A stretch of 64,000 nucleotides of DNA from Eukaryota sp. TZLM1-RC (taxonomy: Eukaryota > Metamonada: BaSk clade): contig JAUPSS010000006.1 in NCBI GenBank assembly GCA_040285825.1, positions 1,302,001 to 1,366,000 on the forward strand, read 5' to 3'. The position numbers were made by a program, and so were the translations under genes. This document shows, in pieces, positions 48,111 through 58,320 of the stretch. The notes beneath the pieces are model-generated. The model was not told where the DNA came from. It saw only the letters and a program-made list of their open reading frames with translations, and did no database searches. Each line of letters begins with the position of its first letter. Position 1 is the first letter of the stretch.

Positions 48111-48689
48111 TTTCGGTAATTTTTTAAAGGATATTCGTGATAGTTCTGCTGCTGCTTTAGTAACTCAAGTTCCCTCTGTTTATGGACTTTTGTTAAAAAA
48201 ACAATGAATGGCTTCTAAACATGCGTTTTCGTTGTTTTCTGTGGCCAAACAATTTGCCCAATCATTTAACTTGTAAATGTGGTAAACCTCTTTTGTTTAC
48301 TCATCTTTTGAACTGTAAACATTTCATTACGTTTAGAAGCAAAGTGCTTAATAACGTCAGGGACCAAATTTATGTAATGTGCAAATCATATCGAGTAGAT
48401 TCCTTTTTAGAACCGCTGTTATCAAAATTAATTCTTGATGACCCCAATATTGATAGTACGCGTTACAACAGAGCTTCTATGGGTCTGACAAGAGGTGATC
48501 TAGTTGTTCCTGGTTTAAATGGTAGTTTTACTATTTTGGACGCCATGTCTATTGACCCTTGTAATTCCTCTAACGAACATCTCATTAACTCGGATGTAAA
48601 TAATCCTCTTCTTGCAGGCGAAAAATATAAAATTGCTAAATATGCGAAACCCCTTTCCTCGGTTAATGAAAATTCTCATGCCCAATATA
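48111..48689 (+). pseudogene. RT-II C-terminal fragment, copy 2, 5' part
   Basis: Same zinc finger (CKCGKPLLFTHLLNC) and RLE block (TRGDLVVPGL) as copy 1. It is interrupted after HAQYN by the RT-III insertion and resumes at 49493. Confidence 0.85.
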
Positions 48690-49492
48690 ATTTATGTTCC
48701 TTTATTTATTTATTTTCTACGAAGAATCAAATAGAACAAACTAAAACACATAAGAAACTAAATTCTCCACGCCAACTCTTGATGAATCCTTATAAAGTTT
48801 AGACATCATTAAACTCAAGTACTTGGGAACACTTCTGTACAAAGCGAAAATGATACGATTTTTCCATAAATTCTCTGCAAAATTCTTACCACTTGAACGA
48901 CATAAATTACCAAAATCATTGATGAAATTCAAGGCGGATTGTCCAATGTTGCCAAAAATCGAAAAGGCAAAAGGAACAAACGAAAACTTCGAATAAAGGT
49001 TCTTATTTAAATCATTTAATATCTCAGCATATTTATCTCTCTTACGATCTTCAGCCTTGTTCAAATGACCATTAGTACTAAGTAAAACATCATCGCGATA
49101 AACCAAAGCAAAGGGATCAACTGTAGTGAAATCAACAACAACTTGAGAGGAATCCACAAAAGGAGCAATTAAATCACCTCGACGTGAATTAAAAAGATTA
49201 TCATCACTATAATGCTTCAACAAAGGTTCTACTTTGCAACTAAAATTGTAACACTTGAACATCTCATATGTCACATCACGAACGGCATTATGAAGAACTG
49301 ACCTATATTGGAGAAATTTCTTACAGCTCACAATATGACGAAAATTGGCAGTAGGTTTTTTGTTACAAATACAATAAGAATTGTCCAAAAGACCACTTGG
49401 ATACATCCCTAATCTCAACCGCATGTTTTGTTTCCAAGCTTCATTTGTTAAGTGAAGACCAAATGGCCTTGGTTGTTTATTTATGTTCCTTT
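48690..49492 (-). mobile_element. RT-III insertion (775 bp) with 14-bp target-site duplication
   Basis: ATTTATGTTCCTTT occurs at 48690-48703 and again at 49479-49492. The corresponding uninterrupted site is at about 30142-30155. The insert, 48704-49478, read on the minus strand starts inside QPRPFGLHLTNE (5'-truncated) and ends in an AAATAAAT-type tail, as expected of a non-LTR element. Coding 49424-48741: MRLRLGMYPSGLLDN, finger CICNKKPTANFRHIVSC, RLE (RRGDLIAPFVDSS, VVDFTTVDPF, a KRDKYAE block) and tail (FAFSIFGNIG, SGKNF, WKNRIIF), all in one open frame of 227 codons. Confidence 0.9.
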
Positions 49493-49790
49493 GTTTTTTC
49501 TTTGCTTGGATCTCTAGGTAAAGCTGCTATGGCTTTCCTTGAGGATTTTGTTGTTGTTGTAAAGGAAAAAACTGGAAGAATGTTCAATCGTGTTTACTGG
49601 CAAAACAGGATTGTATTTTCTATTTTTAAGGGAATGGTAAAACTAATTTCTGATTCACTATCTTCTTTTGGGAAATTTTCTGCATCTTTAGCAATTAATT
49701 GTTTTGATGTAGCGGGAGGCACGTTTTGAGGATGTGGAGTTTTAATTGTGTATTTCATATTTGTTGTTGAATAAAAATAAGCGTTTTTTA
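49493..49790 (+). pseudogene. RT-II C-terminal fragment, copy 2, 3' part
   Basis: It resumes with FVFSLLGSLGK and the tail KTGRMFNRVYWQNRIVF. One inserted base near 49713 changes the last residues. It continues into the AATAAA-containing 3' UTR. Confidence 0.8.
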
Positions 49791-50042
49791 AAAAAACACA
49801 TTAAGCTTTGAAAAAAATGGCAAGATCCTCAGAAAATTCTTGAGCATTTTTACAAGCAAGTATTAACAAATCAAAAGAAATGCCTGAGGAACCAGCAGCT
49901 TTTCCTTTTGGCAATTTAGCAATAGCATTGAATTCTTCTTGAGCCTTAAAAGGATTTTTGAGCCAATATTCACAAATTGGCGGCTTAATTGGGCAAAAAG
50001 TTTCAGTTGGATGAAGCACTTTCAGTTTTTCAACAGTTTTTC
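49791..50042 (-). pseudogene. RT N-terminal fragment, antisense, copy 2
   Basis: Duplicate of 30456-30706 at offset 19,336 bp. Confidence 0.75.
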
Positions 50043-50240
50043 TTTATATAAAGAGTTGTAAATTTATATTTAGTGTGCATTTATTTTTGATCCTCTCTCT
50101 TGTTCCTGTTTCTATATATAATGACCAATTTTGTCAAAAATAAAAACATTTAATAGAAATTATTCGTCTAGTGTAAATTAAATCGAATAATTTATTTGAA
50201 AAAACTTAACGTTTACTAAAACGTATTGTTTAAAGGAAGA
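50043..50240. other. Spacer
   Basis: Duplicate of 30707-30904. No gene seen. Confidence 0.4.
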
Positions 50241-50398
50241 AGTGGAAGAAAGTTGTGGATGACATTGATTTATTTTTGAGTTGAAATAAACTCATCATAT
50301 ATTTGACTTGTTTTATACACCAATCTGCCGTTGAAATTACTCTGAATCTTTTCAACTGAGCTAAAGAGAGCAATATCTACGATCCCGAACAAGCATTT
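50241..50398 (+). pseudogene. Family B 5' relic, copy 2
   Basis: Duplicate of 30905-31062, with the same lost start and stops. Confidence 0.75.
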
Positions 50399-50794
50399 TC
50401 TCTTTCATTTAGAGGCGCAAACTCTCTATGTATTAAAAACTCAATAATATAAATAATTGCTGATTCCTCCATAACTTAATGGGCAAGGGAAAACCTATAA
50501 ATCAATGCCTACCTGGAATTGGCCAGAATCGTGGGTGAATTGCCCGAATGCACTTAAACATTCAAACTCGAATACATGCTCATGGAGATCAGGGACTTGT
50601 CTTACATGACGTGGACTGAGAAACAATAGAAACTCTTACAGGAAAAATACAACTCAAAGATGAGACTAAATAAGTTGCTTCTTATATAATAAATTAAGAT
50701 TTATTTGTTGAACAGACAAAATTTAGAAACAGGCAACAAACCTTAACTAAAGCTGTTACCTACACAAACCCCATCAATTGAATGATATGAGATT
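50399..50794. other. Spacer
   Basis: Duplicate of 31063-31458. No gene seen. Confidence 0.4.
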
Positions 50795-51066
50795 TTAACT
50801 ATTCACATACAAAACAACTGGCATGTTGTAAAACTCCGTAATATTATTCAAAATGTGGTCATTAACACAAGGGAGAGCTTTCAACAATGAAAACTCAATT
50901 CTGTTTTTCCAAATCAAAAAATCGAATGTACGTCCACTTTCTCTGAGAAGATTTCCTAAATCAATAAAAATTGAGATCTTCGATTTCAAGGGTACCAAAA
51001 ATACAAATAGCAAACTGGAACTATTATTGGAATTAGCAAATGTTCTGTTTTAGCTCCTATAGATGT
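50795..51066 (-). pseudogene. RT-V C-terminal fragment, antisense, copy 2
   Basis: Duplicate of 31459-31730 with two or three substitutions (NITEFYN instead of NITQSYN). Confidence 0.75.
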
Positions 51067-51238
51067 TTTTTTTGTTTGCCGTTCAATTGCTGTCTCTAGC
51101 GTTGGAGCAGGTCCACACCCAATCATCAACTCTGAATCGACATCGTGACTTTTAATATTGGAAATTTTTGACAGAACTCAACGTACACTCAAGTACGACT
51201 TTTTAAAGAAAAATAAATACTTGCAGCTTTTCAGAACT

Positions 51239-51481
51239 ATGACCCAGTTGCTAAAGAAAGAAAGGAGGAAACGTCTGATATGAAGACTAATGGAGGCATT
51301 TGAAAAAATAGGTGCATTCCACTTCGATTCATTGGAACCTCAAATAGTGAAAATTCTCAACAGCATGAGGAGCTTAAAGAAGCAAGCTCAAAACGGGAGA
51401 TAGAAATCATCAAGATTTGCACAACAGAGACTGAAGAAGGAATGGCTGAATGGCGTTAGTTCACACATAAATAAAGAGTAA
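51239..51481 (+). pseudogene. Coding-like relic of an unknown gene, copy 2
   Basis: Duplicate of 31903-32145 with the same two internal stops. Confidence 0.4.
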
Positions 51482-51549
51482 CACGGAAGAGTAGATAGAA
51501 GGATGAAATGATGTCTCACTAAAAATCAAATTGTGTTAGATCCATAAAC

Positions 51550-53268
51550 ATGAATTGCACCTTCCACTCAGCTGTCTATTCTCCTCTCTTCAATTCGGAC
51601 ACCAGTCTTCAAGATGTGAGGCGTCGCATCCTTTCGGCACTAGTCAATCAATCTGATCTCACGGATTTGATAGCTGATGGCTGGACACAACTGCGTCAGT
51701 TCCTCAGCCAATCAGATAATGAGTTATCTCTCCCTGTTTTTTATGCTTCAAAAACTCTTTCCCGCCTTCTTTCCGCTGCTTTACATAGTCTTAAGCGTCT
51801 TCCTGAAGTCCAAAACGGTGATGGCTCAGGTTCTAAATGTCTCCAAGGTCCTGTAGGCGTTGGTAAATCCACTTTTTTAAGGGCTGTCTTCTGCTTCAGT
51901 TGTCTTCTTTTCCCTAACTATAGAACTGTTATGCATGACTTTGAATGTGACAATTCTTCTGATCTAGCGACTATTGAAAGTCTAATCGAGATGAAGCAAG
52001 CTGATGATGATATACAAAACAATCGTTGTAAGTCTTTGCCCACAGTGCTGCTCCTTGATGAAATTAATGCCGTCTATGATTTTCCCAACACAGTAAAAGC
52101 AGTGGCGTTCATCAAATCACTTTTTAGTTTTTTTGCAAAGTCTGCAAAAAACTTTTCTATAATCACTGGTTCAACTTCTTTTCTTTTTGAACGAGTATTC
52201 AATGCAGTAGACAGTGAGTTCCGCTCCAAGGGCTTTCCATCTTTGAATCATTCTGTTTTTCTTGCTGAACATTTAATGCCGATCCGTGATATGAATGAGT
52301 TCAAAAAGTTCTGTGATATTGCGTTCCCAAATTCTACCATTCACAATTACGGGGATGCATTTAATGCGACAGGTGGTGTTGGTAGATACCTCAACCATTA
52401 TATTTCGAATGACCAAAGAGAATTAAGTGTTGATCACTTGTTTGCAGCTCTTGATGATCCGAAATTTGAAGCTTTTTGCTCATTTTTTGTACAACTGGAC
52501 CGTCATAATGTTCCAATTTCCCAAATCAAATCATTAAATATTCGGAATTCGGACATTAACCGTTTTAAGGATAAATCTCTTATTCTTGAACAAGATAGTC
52601 TTTATCACCTCTTGATTCCAAAACATATGGAATACCTAAAGAAATATTTCGAGAAGGAGGAAAACTCATTCATGTATGCTTTTCGAATTCTACTACATGG
52701 TTTTGTTAATGGTAGTGCTGGAGCACAGGTTGAGTCCTATATTATTCAAGGTTTGTATGAAAAGCCAGTTGCTATGAAAAAAATTCATCGGTCAAACAAT
52801 CGTTACTATTTTGAAGATGGTTCTGATGTTGTTTCATCTGATTTTCCACTGTTTCAAAGTCATGTTTTTCGAATGGCTCAAGATACGGGAGTAGATGGTT
52901 TTAATCTCGAGCCCACTGATAATGATGAAGAATACCAATTACACTGCATTCAAGTCAAAGTGGGAAATCATAACTCAAAATTAACTAATGGGAATTTTGA
53001 TAATGCTAACGACAGAACAAACACGCTTTCGGGAATCTACAACAAGTACAAAAAAGGGTTTCAAAACATTGTTGAATTTTTCAAACAGATTTTCCCCGAC
53101 GTTTCTCTGACTCAAGGTAATTTCTACTTGTACAGCAATAAGGAGTTGTCATCCCACACTTTCAATTCATTACCCCCTTATTTCAATCTTCTGGTTGGGG
53201 AATCCTTTTGGGATGGACTAGGTCTTAGTGCCCACCAAATTGATTCTCTTGGAATTTGCAGAAATTGA
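51550..53268 (+). CDS. C4: intact Crinkler/RHS-like P-loop NTPase with restriction-like nuclease domain
   Basis: The only unbroken C gene: 572 residues from MNCTFHSAVYS. Walker A GPVGVGKST at 100-108, Walker B LLLDE at 167-171, sensor-like ITGS at 205-208 and TGGVGRY at 274-280 define an AAA/STAND-type ATPase of the kind found in RHS and Crinkler proteins. The C-terminal part has AQVESY (Glu395), GVDGF (Asp449) and IQVK (Gln468-Lys470), a plausible PD-(D/E)xK nuclease core with Gln in place of the second acid. Residues 191-195 read LFSFF, not LLVF, because two T-runs (52121-52125 and 52128-52134) are longer by one and two bases, which cancel. The gene starts at the point where C1 and C2/C4 homology begins, so its N-terminus may be incomplete. 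No signal peptide is visible. Confidence 0.85.
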   Translation: MNCTFHSAVYSPLFNSDTSLQDVRRRILSALVNQSDLTDLIADGWTQLRQFLSQSDNELSLPVFYASKTLSRLLSAALHSLKRLPEVQNGDGSGSKCLQGPVGVGKSTFLRAVFCFSCLLFPNYRTVMHDFECDNSSDLATIESLIEMKQADDDIQNNRCKSLPTVLLLDEINAVYDFPNTVKAVAFIKSLFSFFAKSAKNFSIITGSTSFLFERVFNAVDSEFRSKGFPSLNHSVFLAEHLMPIRDMNEFKKFCDIAFPNSTIHNYGDAFNATGGVGRYLNHYISNDQRELSVDHLFAALDDPKFEAFCSFFVQLDRHNVPISQIKSLNIRNSDINRFKDKSLILEQDSLYHLLIPKHMEYLKKYFEKEENSFMYAFRILLHGFVNGSAGAQVESYIIQGLYEKPVAMKKIHRSNNRYYFEDGSDVVSSDFPLFQSHVFRMAQDTGVDGFNLEPTDNDEEYQLHCIQVKVGNHNSKLTNGNFDNANDRTNTLSGIYNKYKKGFQNIVEFFKQIFPDVSLTQGNFYLYSNKELSSHTFNSLPPYFNLLVGESFWDGLGLSAHQIDSLGICRN

Positions 53269-53632
53269 ATTGATGTTACAAGAGTTCAATTTGTCTTTCA
53301 TCATCTTTTTAATAATTTTTTACATTGGGGACAAGTTTCATAAATCATATCTTCTTTATTGATAAACAGTGATTCGTTAAACTCATCTTTCAATTGTGCT
53401 AATTTCAATTTCTGATTCCAATAAAATTTATCTTGTTCTTCAGTGTAATCACTTTCACATTTATTTTTAACTATTTCTTTTAATTCAAGTAAATTTGAAG
53501 GTTTGTCTTTTAATAATGTATTCATTTCATTAATGATATCTTCTTATGCTTGCAAGACATTGTAAAATCATTTCTAATTGTATTTCAGATTCTAAAATAG
53601 TTGTTGGTATTGAAATTCAAGAAAAAACATCT
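53269..53632 (-). pseudogene. RT-VI fragment after C4
   Basis: Same antisense connector (open 53525-53301, NTLLKDKPSNLLELKEIV, CPQCKK) as in the array, tail-to-tail with the C4 stop. It switches to RT-II at about 53633. Confidence 0.75.
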
Positions 53633-53880
53633 GAAGTCATTGAGGCAATAGAAGCATCTTCAATAGTTTTAATACTAAATTGGAAAGGCTTCAAATAGTC
53701 CCTTGCCTTAGTAGAAATTCCGTTAAAAACAAGAGAAGAAAGCAATCTGGTTAAAGACTCCCCAATAGCAATAGGTCTAACTCCATCAGGTTTGTTGCTT
53801 TTTCCTGGTTTAATTAAAGCAACTAACCGAGCAGCAGTCAATTCAGGTGGAGGAACATAATTCAAACACATTAAACTAAA
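53633..53880 (-). pseudogene. RT-II fingers/palm fragment, antisense, copy 3 (best preserved)
   Basis: Open from 53871 down: MCLNYVPPPELTAARLVALI, KPGKSNKPDGVRPIAIGESL, TRLLSSLVFNGISTKARDYL and KPFQFSIKTIED. These are RT motifs 1 and 2 of an RLE-type RT, aligning with SSRLTALVKNSKMDVRPIAVSE of RT-I. Confidence 0.85.
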
Positions 53881-54467
53881 AATCCCGTTTTCGGTAATTT
53901 TTTAAAGGATATTCGTGATAGTTCTGCTGCTGCTTTAGTAACTCAAGTTCCCTCTGTTTATGGACTTTTGTTAAAAAAACAATGAATGGCTTCTAAACAT
54001 GCGTTTTCGTTGTTTTCTGTGGCCAAACAATTTGCCCAATCATTTAACTTGTAAATGTGGTAAACCTCTTTTGTTTACTCATCTTTTGAACTGTAAACAT
54101 TTCATTACGTTTAGAAGCAAAGTGCTTAATAACGTCAGGGACCAAATTTATGTAATGTGCAAATCATATCGAGTAGATTCCTTTTTAGAACCGCTGTTAT
54201 CAAAATTAATTCTTGATGACCCCAATATTGATAGTACGCGTTACAACAGAGCTTCTATGGGTCTGACAAGAGGTGATCTAGTTGTTCCTGGTTTAAATGG
54301 TAGTTTTACTATTTTGGACGCCATGTCTATTGACCCTTGTAATTCCTCTAACGAACATCTCATTAACTCGGATGTAAATAATCCTCTTCTTGCAGGCGAA
54401 AAATATAAAATTGCTAAATATGCGAAACCCCTTTCCTCGGTTAATGAAAATTCTCATGCCCAATATA
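53881..54467 (+). pseudogene. RT-II C-terminal fragment, copy 3, 5' part
   Basis: Third copy of the zinc finger and RLE block, with the same substitutions as copy 2 (PLSSVNENSH), again interrupted by RT-III. Confidence 0.85.
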
Positions 54468-55019
54468 ATTTATGTTCCTTTATTTATTTATTTTCTACGA
54501 AGAATCAAATAGAACAAACTAAAACACATAAGAAACTAAATTCTCCACGCCAACTCTTGATGAATCCTTATAAAGTTTAGACATCATTAAACTCAAGTAC
54601 TTGGGAACACTTCTGTACAAAAGCGAAAATGATACGATTTTTCCATAAATTCTCTGCAAAAATTCTTACCACTTGAACGACATAAATTACCAAAATCATT
54701 GATGAAATTCAAGGCGGATTGTCCAATGTTGCCAAAAATCGAAAAGGCAAAAGGAACAAACGAAAACTTCGAATAAAGGTTCTTATTTAAATCATTTAAT
54801 ATCTCAGCATATTTATCTCTCTTACGATCTTCAGCCTTGTTCAAATGACCATTAGTACTAAGTAAAACATCATCGCGATAAACCAAAGCAAAGGGATCAA
54901 CTGTAGTGAAATCAACAACAACTTGAGAGGAATCCACAAAAGGAGCAATTAAATCACCTCGACGTGAATTAAAAAGATTATCATCACTATAATGCTTCAA
55001 CAAAGGTTCTACTTTGCAA
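54468..55019 (-). mobile_element. RT-III insertion, copy 2, truncated
   Basis: The left target repeat (54468-54481) and insert are the same as at 48690-49478, so this is a duplicate of that insertion, not a new one. It carries two extra bases (one A at about 54622, one A at about 54660) and ends at 55019, before the zinc finger, in an A-run joining another RT fragment. The right target repeat is lost. Confidence 0.85.
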
Positions 55020-55190
55020 AAAAAAAATGGCAAGATCCTGAGAAATTTCTGGAGCATTTTTACAAGCAGGTTTTAACAAATCAAAGGAATTGCCTGAAGG
55101 ACCAGCAGCTTTTACTTTCGGCAATTTAGCAATAGCATTGAATACTTCTTGAGCCTTAAAAGGATTTTCGAGCCAATATTCACAAATTGA
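55020..55190 (-). pseudogene. RT N-terminal fragment, antisense, diverged copy
   Basis: The minus strand reads ICEYWLENPFKAQEVFNAIA, then KLPKVKAAGPSGNSFDLLK. It is about as diverged from 30456-30706 as separate insertions would be, so it is not part of the recent segmental duplication. Confidence 0.75.
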
Positions 55191-55248
55191 CGAATGTATG
55201 ACCACTTTCTTTGAGAAGATTTTCTAAATCATTTAAGAATTGAGATCT
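55191..55248 (-). pseudogene. Tiny RT-V C-terminal relic
   Basis: Same short tail (LLKESGRTF-like) abutting a B fragment as at 14688-14747. Confidence 0.6.
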
Positions 55249-55812
55249 AAAAAATGGCCGTGTTCTTCCTGATGCCCAAGAAGCAAAAATCTTGTTCAGT
55301 TCTTCAACTGCTTATTCTTCCTCCTGTAAGGTTTTAACTGCACTATTTTCGGTCTTTCGTTTCCTTTTTCAATGGTCACATCATCCTGAAGCAGATGAAT
55401 CGAATTTCGTTGAGGACTGTTATCTCTTTGATCAAAATGTTTCTCTGCTCAATGATTTTTCTTCAAAGAAGATGTTGAACAATTTGCTGAGTTAGATTTT
55501 GAAACAAAAAGATACCTGAATACATTTATCATTCATCTGTCAGCATTGAGGTATCTAATTTGTTTTACATTGGACAAATTGGATTTCAAGAAGTTTTGGA
55601 TATACCATAGATTTTGTGATCTTAAAGACAGTCCCAATGTGCTACCCAAAAGTAGTTTGTTTGTCCTGGAAAGGACCAATGATAACAATTTTGTCTTAAT
55701 AAATAAGCAAGTTGATGTTGATTGTAGGGATTCATGGAATTTTAGTGATCATTATTTTTGTTTCACTTCAACAATAGCTTCTGAATGGGGGGTAGCATTG
55801 TTAAAGAACTAA
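55249..55812 (+). pseudogene. Family B C-terminal fragment
   Basis: It encodes the last about 185 residues of B, from NGRVLPDAQEAK to WGVALLKN and the stop, with +2 bases in a T-run near 55457 that shift the frame. Substitutions (for example IDSLNF to RDSWNF) show it comes from a different B gene than 20810-24217. The B 3' flank follows to 55921. Confidence 0.85.
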
Positions 55813-56026
55813 CTCTAGACTTGAACAGATATCACAGAAAAGGAAACAGATATTATTGTTTGTCATCAATGCAAGTTTAAAATAAATAAATCTATATGTA
55901 AAAATGATAATAAATGGTATAATTTCTTCCTTCCTCTACATAAAACCGTTTAACTTAAAACCTGGCTGAACTGCGATCATTGCTTCTATTCTTTCTTGTT
56001 GTTGCCTGAATCAGTTTCTGATTCTA
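55813..56026. other. B 3' flank and RT-I 5' region
   Basis: 55813-55921 matches 24218-24330. The last about 100 bp precede the RT-I open frame and may be its 5' UTR. Confidence 0.5.
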
Positions 56027-56671
56027 ATGGAGTCAAAAGAAAAAAAAGATGTTCAAGACGTCCTCTTTACCTCTCCTCCTCAACCTCTTCTCTCTTCAAT
56101 TTTGGACAAAAAAATTTCTGATCAAGAATTTTTAAAAAATCAGGATAAAAACAAAGTTTGTTCAAAAACAAAGCCACGCTCCTACAGATGCTCACAGTGT
56201 CGACAACAAGGACATAATGCTCGAACATGCCCCAATGTTGGAAAGAATAATGTGGCAAATTCTGAAACAAAATGTAAAAGAAAATTTATTAGAAGAGAAG
56301 AGTCTAAGGTAGAACCAATAAATGATTCTCCACAAGTTGTTGCAAAACCAGTTAACAATCGATTCAAGCACAAAACTTGCAACAATTGTGGTATTTTTTT
56401 TGGAAAATATGCAAAAGGAAAAACGGCTGATCGATGTTTAAAATGCCGCATAGTTGATAACTACCATCCGTCCATAAGAATACCTCAAGAAATTCATCCG
56501 TCAAAATGCAATGAATTTGCTTTCGTTTTTCAAAGATTTTTGGATCAATTATGTAAAGGAAAGTATGCTATCAATATTATTTGGGAATTTTTTGGTTCTT
56601 TTTGTCCTCTTTTTGAACAAAATTTCGTAAATACTTCCGAAGATTTAACTAATATAGCACCGAGAAATTAA
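56027..56671 (+). CDS. RT-I N-terminal ORF with CCHC zinc knuckle
   Basis: 214 codons from ATG 56027. It has a CCHC knuckle CSQCRQQGHNARTC (Cys55, Cys58, His63, Cys68) and a second metal-binding-like set (Cys118, Cys121, Cys137, Cys140), in a basic, Lys-rich context. Such knuckles bind the element's RNA in retroelement N-terminal regions. It ends at a stop just where the RT linker (EKLSKIFEDKC) is open in another frame. In the intact element the two were probably one ORF, or the RT was reached by frameshift. Confidence 0.8.
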   Translation: MESKEKKDVQDVLFTSPPQPLLSSILDKKISDQEFLKNQDKNKVCSKTKPRSYRCSQCRQQGHNARTCPNVGKNNVANSETKCKRKFIRREESKVEPINDSPQVVAKPVNNRFKHKTCNNCGIFFGKYAKGKTADRCLKCRIVDNYHPSIRIPQEIHPSKCNEFAFVFQRFLDQLCKGKYAINIIWEFFGSFCPLFEQNFVNTSEDLTNIAPRN

Positions 56672-58320
56672 GTAAAATTTTTGAAGACAAATGCTTTGAC
56701 AACAAATGGTCCAAGGCTTTGTCAGCTTTAAGTCCCGGAGTTAAAGCACCGAACAATGAAAATACAATAGAAAAACTGAAAATTCTTCATCCTTATGAAG
56801 ACCCTATAATGGATCAAAATTTTTACGGCACATACTGGGAAAATTATCCCTTGATGCCATCAGAAGTTTTTTCGGTTATCAAAAAGAGACCTCGTGGGAA
56901 GTCTGCCGGACTTTCTGGTATTACTATTGATCATGTAAAAGCCGCGATTATTTCTTCAGAAGATTGCCTTGGTTTATTGACTAAATTTTTCAACCAAATA
57001 TTATCTGGTCAACGCAAATACCCAGAAGAATTAAGAAGTTCTCGTTTGACTGCACTTGTCAAAAAATTCAAAAAATGGATGTTCGTCCTATTGCAGTCTC
57101 TGAGAGCTTACACAATATTTTTTTCTGCGTGTTGCTTAAGCAGGTTCAATGAAAAAAGCTAAAAAAAGATTTTATTACCTTTTTCAATATGGTATAAATA
57201 CTACAGATGGAGTCTCTACAGCGATTTTTTTGCTACTGATGTCTTATTTCGTCAAAATGAATTCAATGTTTGCATGTCATTGGATTTTTAGTAATGCTTT
57301 CAATTCACTAAGTCGTCGCAGTATCCATGGTGCTCTATTGCAATATATGCCGGAATTAATACCATATTTTCAATCAACTTATTGCACATATTCTAATTTA
57401 CATTTTGGTAACAACATTTTGAGTTCATCAAGTGGCGTAAAGCAAGGAGATCCGTTAGGACCTCTTTTGTTTTGTTTGGCCATCCATCCTATTCTACTGC
57501 AAATTCAAGAGATGTTTCCTTCACTAAAAATGATTGCATATATGGATGATGTTGTGCTTATTGGTGATTTAAATATTGTGAAAAAAGCAACTGTATGTTT
57601 TAAAGAATTATTTACCAAAATTGGTCTCCGACTTAATTTACTTAAATGTGTTTTGTTATCGAATTCTCCAGTTGCCACAATAGTTGATGGTATTGAAACT
57701 CAAGCCAAATTATATTCAATTGATGCTATTCGTCATTTGGGTTCGTTTTTAAGAAATAATGATCAAATTACCAAAAAATTGTTTGAAAAGTTGAACTCAA
57801 TTTCTGACAAAATTGACTGAATGAGGAATTTAGATATAAAAAACACATCAAATTTACCATTATAAGACTGTGTTTTAGTTCCAATTTTAATCATATATTT
57901 CGATCTACAAATCCTCTTGTCACTAGGCCTTTGGCTCAGAAGTTTAATGAATTACGTGCAAAAGTTCTGTCACAATTACTGGGATGTAAAATGTTTCAAA
58001 TTCCAGATCATGCTTACCTTAGTCCACATTATGGTGGTTTAGGGTGGACGAAGGCTTCTATTCTTACCTCGTGTGCTTTTGTTGGTGGATGCAGAAATGC
58101 AATCTTTGAGTTTTCCGAAAGATTTGCAGATTGGGAAGATTTATTGATGACAACGCAAAGTTCCACTGTTTTTGCATTAAATGAAGAAATTTCAAGAATT
58201 GATGTAGAAAAATGGGGTCGATGCTTTCCATCATTGTATTGCAATATTCCAGAAAAGAATCTATTAAATTTAAAATACACTCTTCGAACATTTTAAAAAC
58301 GATTGACTGGAATGTATGAA
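56672..58320 (+). pseudogene. RT-I reverse transcriptase, first tandem unit (catalytic motifs present, frames broken)
   Basis: It contains LHPYEDPI, GKSAGLSGITIDH, fingers, the first aspartate block in a frame broken by an extra T (SNAFNSLSRR follows), SSSGVKQGDPLGPLLF, AYMDDV (YMDD at 57539-57550) and the thumb (IRHLGSFLRNND). After a one-base deletion near 57835 comes the connector to LKYTLRTF. It stops at ATGTATGAA, where the sequence jumps back to 56753-like sequence. The extra bases lie in A- and T-runs near 57061, 57071, 57120, 57155, 57163, 57181, 57226 and 57285. Confidence 0.85.
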
